From positions 58,489,394 through 58,553,393 of the forward strand of contig JAIOJX010000006.1 in the NCBI GenBank assembly GCA_022376925.1: a stretch of DNA of 64,000 bases, in the 5' to 3' direction. Of this stretch, positions 56,601 through 64,000 are shown piece after piece (the stretch's first letter is position 1; every line of letters begins with the position of its first letter). This DNA comes from Tragulus kanchil (taxonomy: Eukaryota > Chordata > Mammalia > Artiodactyla > Tragulidae). The notes beneath the pieces were generated by a model. That model did no database searches. It was not told the DNA's origin and saw only the letters and a list, made by a program, of their open reading frames with translations. The translations under genes and the position numbers were made by a program.

Positions 56601-59390
56601 AAATTCAAACTAGGTTTATTTTGCTTTAATGTTTTATTTAGGGAAAGATGGTGAAGGAATGAAATGAGGAGATCATCTTCCTCCCAACAAATACATTAAA
56701 ATATATCTGCATGTGGAACAACTCCTACAGAACACATTCCAAGTCCTGGAAGAAGACCTCAGATTTTCAAAAAGGCAAACTAATATACACAGATTGAGGT
56801 ATGAAAAAAGTTATAGGAAAATAAAGAGACAAAGGATTTAGGACAGAGACCTGTGCCTTGGAAAGGGAACTATGAAAGAGTAAAATCTTCCATATACTTG
56901 GAAAATTCCTTCACTAGTAGGGACAAGAGAGAGTTTCAGAACCTCAAAGGGGAATGGAGCAACAGGTGCTTGGAAGGCAAAATGGAGAGAATTCATTACA
57001 GAGATCATTGATAACCAACACTTAGCAGCTGAGAAGCTGTTTGCATGTCCAGTTTGGTGAGTGGAGGCTGGGAGCTGAGGCTTAAGCTTCAGGGGCTGGA
57101 CTGCAGAGAGAGGACTGAAGTTGACTGCCATGAAGATACTCTGAGGGGCTAGTGTGTCCAGGGAAAAGTCTGACCTGTAGGAGAGTCAAGAAATCATGGC
57201 AGCTGGGAACCTCTATCTCTGCGTGCTTGCAGGAGGATCCAGTCTTCAAGAGTGTCATAAGTGGAGTGTTCCATTGCTATGGACTGCAACGCCATAGATA
57301 GATACACCAAAGGTGGTGTGAGTGCCAGAGGCAGGAATATTTGCAATCCCAGAGAGGGGGATGAGAGCCACTTGGCCACTACCAAGGCCAGTGTGGACAC
57401 CAGAATTAGAGGACAAGAGCCTGCCATGGTCCTCACCCCAGGAGTCACAGCTGCCACCAAGCTATGAGCAGGCACAGGTCTCTGCTGACAACCTCCTGTA
57501 AACCTGTGCAACTTGGTTCTGCTGAGGGACCCACAACCCTAAGCTGACTATCTTGGGGGAATACATGACCTACTTCAGACTATAGCAACTTCCCACAGGC
57601 TTTGGCCACAGCAGGTCCTCTATGCACACCTCAACTGTGTCTGCCATACTTCTTCCTCTGCCCAGCTGGGCTGAGCAAGTGAGCCCTAATAAGCTTTTAC
57701 TTTTACCCATCTTGTCTGGATGGGCAACAGACACCAGAAAGCATCCTACAAACAGTGGTAGACCACCAGTAGGTGTGTGACCAAGGAAGAATAAGATAAC
57801 TTACTCCTGAAGCAGCAGGTGCAGCAGATTAAATCCCTGAAATTACCCTGACACTGTGGACTTTGGGTGGCAATTGTGGATTTGAAAGCAAGTGCAACCT
57901 AGAATAAAGCCAGATCTGAGTGTGAGCTGACCCCACAATGCCCGCAGCAGTTACAGACACCTTCCTATAAGTATTCTAGGACTTCATAAGCAGGAAGATT
58001 AGCTGATGCTTGTAAACCTCCAAGATAGAAGGCCCAAGTAGAGAATGTTGGAATACCAGAGAACTCTCATTCCTATGGAACATTATTTGGTAACGGTTCA
58101 CCAAAGACCTCCATCTCAATATTAAGACCAGGCCCCACTAAAAGGCCAGCAAGCTCCATTGCTAGGTATTTCATGGCAAACCATCAGTAAAATAGGAACG
58201 CAATCCCACCCATTAGCAGACAAGCATCCCAAAAATAACAAGTCCCCAAAAAACACCCAAACACACCACTGAAAGTGTCACTGCTGTTCTGAGAGAAATT
58301 CCAGCTCTATTCACCAGAACACAAGCACCAGTACTCCCTGCCAGAAAATTTTCAAAAGGCACTATCCCCACACATTGGGGAAAGACTCCACAAACACAAA
58401 GAACTGTGACCATACATCGTACAAAAAGGAGACTCCAAATACAGTAAATCAAACAAAATGAAAAGACAGAGTAATATACAGCAGATGAAGGAACATGGCA
58501 AAAACACAGAAGACCAAATAAATGAAGAGCAAATAGCAATATACCTAAAATAAATCAGGGTAATGTTAGTAAAGATGATGCAAAGTCTTGGAAATAAAAT
58601 GGAGGCACTGATAATTAGAACAAGGCACAGATTGAGAAGAAACAAGGAATGTTTAGCAAGGATCTAAAAGTAATAAAGAATTAGAATATCAGAATGCAGA
58701 ATAACTGAAACAGAAGAATGGATAAGTCAGCTGGAAGATAGAATGATGGAAATAGCTGAAGCAGAGCAAAATAGACAAAAAAAGAATGAAAAGAAATGAG
58801 GACATAGCTTCGGAGACCTCTGGTCTCTAAGCATACCAAAGTTTGAATTATTGGGATCTCAAAAGAAGCAGAGAAAAAGAAAGGGAAAAAGAGAATTTCA
58901 AGAAGATTAAAGCTGAAAACCTTTCTCTTGTGAAAAAGGAAATAGCCATCTAATTCCAAGAAGTCCAGAGAGTCCCATAGGGGATTAACTCTAAGAGAAA
59001 TACAGCAAGACTCATATTGATCGAATTAATGAAAATTAAACACAAAAAGAAAACACTACAATCAGCAAGGGGAAAACAACAAATAATGTATAAATGGATC
59101 TTCATAGAGCAAATAGCTGATCTTTCAGCAGAAATTATGCTGACCAGAAAGGAGTGGCAGAATATGCTTAAAGTGATGAAAGGAAAAAAAAAAAAATGCA
59201 TCTAAGATTACTCTACCCAGCAAGAATATCATTCGGATTTGACAGAGAAATAAAAGGCTTTACAGATAAGCAAAAGAGAATTCAGCACCACCAAACCAGC
59301 TTTACAATAAATGCTAAAGGAACTTCTAGACAGAAAAACACAAAAGATGGAAAAGACCTACATAAACCAAGCCAAAAAATAAAGTAGGGC

Positions 59391-59752
59391 TTCCCCTGGT
59401 GGTCCAGTGGGTAAGGACACAGCCTTGCAGTGCAAGGGGCGCCGGTTCGATCCCTGGCCTGGGAAGATCCCACGTGCCGCGGAGCAGCTGGACCCATGTG
59501 TCCAATTACCGAACCGGAGCTCTGGAGCGCATGCGCCCAGAGCCAGTGCTCTGCGGCGAGAGAGGCCACTGCTATGAGAGACCCACAGGAGCCGAAGAAC
59601 AAAGACGGATGAAAATGGAGAAATGAAAGATCAATTGAAAATGGAGAAATGAAAGATCAATAGAAGTGGCCCACCCACTCCCCTCCCTCCCCAACCCGAC
59701 CCCCGCCCAAAATAAATAAATAAATAAATCCTAAAAAAAAAAAAAAAAAAGC
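59391..59752 (+). mobile_element. CHR-type SINE, sense, in L1
   Basis: GGGCTTCCCCTGGTGGTCCA (A box), CGCCGGTTCGATCCCTGGCC (intact B box GGTTCGATCCC) and a GCGCATGCGCCC body, with an internal 24-bp word around AAAATGGAGAAATGAAAGAT repeated. An (AAAT)n and A-rich tail follow. It is CpG-rich and close to the copy at 33434, which suggests a young subfamily. The duplicate at 60489-60858 has one SNP in the body and a badly distorted tail. Confidence 0.92.
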
Positions 59753-60488
59753 GCCTGGCAAAAATAAATAAATAAATAAATAAAAATACAGTAAATGACA
59801 ATAGGATCATACAAATCAGTAATTACCTTAAATATAAATGGACTAAATGCTCCAACTAAAACTCACAGACTGACTGAATGATTACAAAAACAAGATCCCT
59901 GTAAATACTGTCTACAAGAGGCTCAACAGACTGAAAGTGAAGGTTTAGGAAAAGGTACTCTATGCAAATGCAAATACAGTGCAAATGCCAAAAGCAGGAG
60001 TAACAATACTCATATAAGACAAAAGTAACTCTAAAATAAATACCTTTATAAGAGAAAAGGAAGGACACTACATAATGATCAAATTATCAATCTAAGAAGA
60101 AGATATGATATATATATATAACATGCATAAGAACAGTTATAAATACATATGCACCCAACATAAGGACAGCTCAATACATAATGTCAGTCACTCAGCCATG
60201 TCAAACAACAAATAATGGATCTTCATAGCAATAGCTAAAGCTGACAGAAAGGAGTGGCAGAATATGCTTAAAGTGATGAAAGGAAAAAAAAAAATGCATC
60301 TAAGATTACTCTACCCAGCAAGAATATCATTCGGATTTGACAGAGAAATAAAAGGCTTTACAGATAAGCAAAAGAGAATTCAGCACCACCAAACCAGCTT
60401 TACAATAAATGCTAAAGGAACTTCTAGACAGAAAAACACAAAAGATGGAAAAGACCTACATAAACCAAGCCAAAAAATAAAGTAGGGC

Positions 60489-60858
60489 TTCCCCTGGTGG
60501 TCCAGTGGGTAAGGACACAGCCTTGCAGTGCAAGGGGCGCCGGTTCGATCCCTGGCCTGGGAAGATCCCACGTGCCGCGGAGCAGCTGGACCCATGTGTC
60601 CAATTACCGAACCGGAGCTCTGGAGCACATGCGCCCAGAGCCAGTGCTCTGCGGCGAGAGAGGCCACTGCTATGAGAGACCCACAGGAGCCGAAGAACAA
60701 AGACGGATGAAAATGGAGAAATGAAAGATCAATTGAAAATGGAGAAATGAAAGATCAATAGAAGTGGCCCACCCACTCCCCCCCCCCCCCCAACCCACCC
60801 CCCCCCAAAAAAAAAAAAAAAAAAAAAACCAAAAAAAAAAAAAAAAAAAGCGCCTGGC
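60489..60858 (+). mobile_element. CHR-type SINE, duplicate copy with distorted tail
   Basis: This is the same as 59391-59752 except for GGAGCACATG in place of GGAGCGCATG and a tail (60777-60850) where the mixed C/T and AAAT sequence has become long pure C and A runs. Confidence 0.9.
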
Positions 60859-61281
60859 AAAAATAAATAAATAAATAAATAAAAATACAGTAAATGACAA
60901 TAGGATCATACAAATCAGTAATTACCTTAAATATAAATGGACTAAATGCTCCAACTAAAACTCACAGACTGACTGAATGATTACAAAAACAAGATCCCTG
61001 TAAATACTGTCTACAAGAGGCTCAACAGACTGAAAGTGAAGGTTTAGGAAAAGGTACTCTATGCAAATGCAAATACAGTGCAAATGCCAAAAGCAGGAGT
61101 AACAATACTCATATAAGACAAAAGTAACTCTAAAATAAATACCTTTATAAGAGAAAAGGAAGGACACTACATAATGATCAAATTATCAATCTAAGAAGAA
61201 GATATGATATATATATATAACATGCATAAGAACAGTTATAAATACATATGCACCCAACATAAGGACAGCTCAATACATAAT

Positions 61282-61346
61282 GTCAGTCACTCAGCCATGT
61301 CTGCCTAGTGAACTGTGACCACCAGGACTTCTCTGTTCATGGAATT
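61282..61346 (-). mobile_element. Bov-tA SINE, antisense, left part (split by L1)
   Basis: TGTCAGTCACTCAGCCATGT and CTCTGTTCATGGAATTC give the tail side. The rest is at 62655-62778, beyond an L1. The outer flanks CTCAATACATAA (about 61270) and CTCAATGTATAA (about 62777) look like its target-site duplication in the old L1. Confidence 0.88.
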
Positions 61347-62654
61347 CTTTTTTTTTTTTTTTTTATTTCATACAAATTCTATTTATTATTATTATTACTT
61401 TTACAGAGTTTTGTTGTCTACTGCCATATATTGAGCCAAATTCACTATAGGTATACATATGTCCCTTCCTTACCAAACCTCCCCTATCGCCCCTCCCCAT
61501 CTCATCCCTCCAGGTCACCAGAAAGCCTCTGTTTGAGATCCCCAAGTCCCACAGCATATACCCCTCCCTCACTCCAATGTCTGTAAGACGTGCCCACCTC
61601 TCCATTGCTGCTCTGCATATTCATTTGTCAGCACCATCATTCTAGATTCCATACACATGTGTCAGTACACAATATTTATCTTTCTCTCTCTGGCATACTT
61701 CACTCTGTATAATAGGTTCTAGATTCATCCACCTCATTAGGGCTGATTCAAATGCATTTCTTTTTATAGCTAAGAAATATTCCATTGTATATATCTGTCA
61801 CAGATTCTTTATCCATTCACCTGTCAATACACATCTAGGTTGCTTCCGTGTTCTGACTATTGTAAATAGTGCTGCAACGAACAGTGGCGTATGTGTCTCT
61901 TTCCATTTTGTTTTCTTCAGGATATATGCCTAGTCATGGGAATACTGGGTCATAAGATGGTTCTATTCTAGTTTTTTGAGGAATCTCCACACTGTCTTCC
62001 ATAGTGGCTATATCAGTTCACATTCTCACTCACAATGCAAGAGGGTTCCCTTTTCTCCACACCCCTTCCAGCATTTATTGCTTACAGACTTTTTGATGAT
62101 AGCCATTCTGACTGGTGTAAGGTGATACCCAATTGTAGTTTTGCATTTCTCTAACAATGAGTGATGTTGAGCATCTTTTCATGTGTTTGTTGGGTATCTG
62201 TATGTCTTCTCTGGAGACGTGTCAGTTTAGGTCTCTTTCCTACTTTTTGATTGGGTTGTTCTTTTTTTTTTCTTTTTTTGGTGTTGAGTTGTCTGAGTTG
62301 CTTATATATTTTCGAAATGAATTCTTCCTTGGTTTTTTTCATTTGCTATTATTTTCTCCCATTCTGAAAGTTCTATTTTCACCTTGTTTATGATTTCTTT
62401 TGCCTTTTCAGCTTCATTATGTCCCACTTGTCTATGTTTATTTTAATTTCCATTACTCTAAGAGGTGGGTCATAGAAGATCTTGCTTTGATTTATGTCAC
62501 TGAGTGTTCTGCCTAAGTTTTCCTCTAAGAGTTTTAAGGTCTCTGGCCTTATATTTACGTCTTTAATCCATTTTGAGTTTATCATTCTGCATGGTGTTAG
62601 GTAGAGTTCCAGCTTCATTCTTTTACATGTAGCTGTCCAGTTTTCCCAGCACCA
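61347..62654 (-). mobile_element. Younger L1, antisense, 5'-truncated, inside Bov-tA
   Basis: A T-run at 61347-61364 is the reversed poly(A). Then come 3' UTR landmarks (TTTTACAGAGTTTTGTTGTC) and the complement of the ORF2 C-terminus. The minus-strand frame 62388-62681 gives [36 protein letters not shown] and NQSKIFYDPPLRVMEIKI. It is truncated at about 62654, inside CAGCACCAATTATGAAG. A short frame 62151-62342 ([14 protein letters not shown]) is the next ORF2 piece. Confidence 0.92.
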
Positions 62655-64000
62655 ATTATGAAGTACTGGAGTGGGTGGCATTTCCTTCTCTAGGGCATCT
62701 TCCTGACCTAGGAATCAAATCTGAATCTCCTGCATTGCAGGCAAATTTTTTACCATCTGAACTACTCATGGAGGCCTCAATGTATAAGACAAATATTAGC
62801 AACTATAAAAGGGGAAATTGACAATAACACAATAATAGTGGGGCATTTTAACAACCAACTCACACCAATGGACAGATCATCCAGACAGAAAATTGTTAAG
62901 GAGACAGAAGCTTTAAATGTATATTGGATCATATGGTTCTAATTGATATTTATAGGACACTTCATTTAAAAATTTTGTAATTTGTATTATGGAAATTATA
63001 GTCATCAGCTAAACAAATACATTGAGCTCTATGCTGTGTACTAGAAGACGTGCTGACAGCAGATGAAGTCAATAATAAGTAGCAGAAATTGGCCTATAAT
63101 TAATTGCAAAGTGTGTGCTGAAATTTTAAGAAGGACAAATTTGTCCATTTCGGAAATAAGCAATGGGTAATATTTACTGATTTTGGTTGATTAGCCATTC
63201 TGACTGGTGTGAGGTGATACCCAATTGTAGTTTTGCATTTCTCTAACAATGAGTGATGTTGAGCATCTTTTCATGTGTTTGTTGGGTATCTGTATGTCTT
63301 CTCTGGAGACGTGTCAGTTTAGGTCTCTTTCCTACTTTTTGATTGGGTTGTTCTTTTTTTTTTCTTTTTTGGGTGTTGAGTTGTCTGAGTTGCTTATATA
63401 TTTTCGAAATGAATTCTTCCTTGGTTTTTTTCATTTGCTATTATTTTCTCCCATTCTGAAAGTTCTATTTTCACCTTGTTTATGATTTCTTTTGCCTTTT
63501 CAGCTTCATTATGTCCCACTTGTCTATGTTTATTTTAATTTCCATTACTCTAAGAGGTGGGTCATAGAAGATCTTGCTTTGATTTATGTCACTGAGTGTT
63601 CTGCCTAAGTTTTCCTCTAAGAGTTTTAAGGTCTCTGGCCTTATATTTACGTCTTTAATCCATTTTGAGTTTATCATTCTGCATGGTGTTAGGTAGAGTT
63701 CCAGCTTCATTCTTTTACATGTAGCTGTCCAGTTTTCCCAGCACCAATTATGAAGTACTGGAGTGGGTGGCATTTCCTTCTCTAGGGCATCTTCCTGACC
63801 TAGGAATCAAATCTGAATCTCCTGCATTGCAGGCAAATTTTTTACCATCTGAACTACTCATGGAGGCCTCAATGTATAAGACAAATATTAGCAACTATAA
63901 AAGGGGAAATTGACAATAACACAATAATAGTGGGGCATTTTAACAACCAACTCACACCAATGGACAGATCATCCAGACAGAAAATTGTTAAGGAGACAGA
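62100..64000. repeat. Tandem duplication 15 (62100-63191 = 63192 to beyond the window, spacing 1092)
   Basis: Copy two begins at GATTAGCCATTCTGACTGG and repeats the L1, the right half of the Bov-tA (63747-63870) and the old L1 to the end of the window. Its head is preceded by TTTACTGATTTTGGTTGAT, which is similar to a decayed CAGACTTTTTGATGA. Its right end lies outside the window. Confidence 0.95.
62655..62778 (-). mobile_element. Bov-tA SINE, antisense, right part (split by L1)
   Basis: GAAGTACTGGAGTGGGTGGC, CTAGGAATCAAATCTGAATC (box B region) and TTTTACCATCTGAACTACTC complete the SINE begun at 61282. Confidence 0.9.

Larger units (their letters stand above)
59073..61301. repeat. Tandem duplication 14 (59073-60201 = 60202-61301, spacing 1126 falling to 1098)
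   Basis: The head of copy two (60202-60260) is a strongly shortened version of 59073-59155: AACAACAAATAATG, GATCTTCATAG, CAATAGCT and GCTGAC survive in order. The copies are then near-identical. Confidence 0.96.
56636..63050 (+). mobile_element. Old L1, sense, 5' UTR through endonuclease, with three insertions
   Basis: It starts near GGGAAAGATGGTGAAGGAAT (the L1 5' end) and has 5' UTR to about 58400. A degenerate ORF1 region (about 58420-59200) and the start of ORF2 follow (AAATATAAATGGACTAAATG at about 59830, the NINGLNAP region). It is split by a Bov-tA that is itself split by an L1, and resumes at 62776 (ACAATAACACAATAATAGTG, the endonuclease GDFN region) to about 63050. The long minus-strand frames (58213-59201) are shadows. 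It is not functional. Confidence 0.85.

Noticed and set aside
57194..57511. Frames of better base composition on both strands around 57200-57500
   Set aside because: They lie in the L1 5' UTR, which is naturally less AT-rich, and neither resembles a known protein.
58213..59201. Overlapping minus-strand frames with Cys and hydrophobic residues
   Set aside because: These are antisense of an old L1 ORF1 and 5' UTR. No start, splice or domain evidence supports a gene.
59446..59456. Box B GGTTCGATCCC as a tRNA gene
   Set aside because: The A and B boxes belong to a CHR SINE. There is no cloverleaf with a matching acceptor stem.
291..64000. A new mobile system or programmed amplification producing about 1.1-kb tandem copies
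   Set aside because: There are no shared ends, target duplications or motifs at the junctions, and the edges are eroded like noisy consensus. Assembly error is the simpler reading.

Overview
The window looks like gene-poor, AT-rich nuclear DNA from a pecoran ruminant (a cattle, sheep, deer or antelope relative). The evidence is the repeat content: BovB (RTE-type) LINEs, Bov-tA SINEs built from BovB tails, CHR-type tRNA-derived SINEs, several ages of L1, a class II-like solo LTR, and old mammalian repeats (MIR, L2, an MLT1-type LTR and a mariner-type mini-element). The species cannot be named from this. I found no host protein-coding exon, RNA gene, CRISPR array or operon. Every long reading frame I could interpret is a broken L1 or BovB reverse transcriptase or endonuclease, or an antisense shadow of one.

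Layout: 1-4962 is a sense L1 ORF2 and 3' end. 4963-9020 is mostly single-copy-looking DNA, duplicated. 9020-15600 holds an MLT1-type LTR, MIRs, Bov-tA copies and an old L1 3' end. 15990-20213 holds a mini-mariner, BovB 3' fragments and a palindromic element. 21115-21439 is a CHR SINE with a clear target-site duplication. 21769-30100 is an L1 3' fragment followed by a near-complete antisense L1 that carries a solo LTR with a perfect 6-bp target-site duplication. 30395-35594 is a mix of L1, Bov-tA and CHR. 35594-39310 is BovB inside an old L1. 41429-47236 is a long BovB carrying a CHR and Bov-tA SINEs. 47330-49540 is L1 plus a candidate LTR. 50405-52300 is an old sense L1. 52342-54531 holds MIR and Bov-tA. 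55080-56600 holds L3/CR1-like and L2 sequence. 56636 to the end is an old sense L1 with a CHR insertion and a Bov-tA that is itself split by a younger antisense L1.

The most unusual feature is not a gene system. Fifteen separate stretches are present twice in tandem, always with a spacing of about 1.04-1.15 kb, whatever the underlying sequence. The copies are almost identical, with a few SNP-like differences. At many junctions the tail of the first copy or the head of the second fades into a deletion-riddled version of its neighbour. This is best explained by unmerged overlaps between contig ends or haplotypes in a noisy long-read assembly. About 16 kb of the 64 kb is probably artefactual, and one of these duplications creates the longest open frame in the window (3189-4352). 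I found no convincing undescribed biological system.
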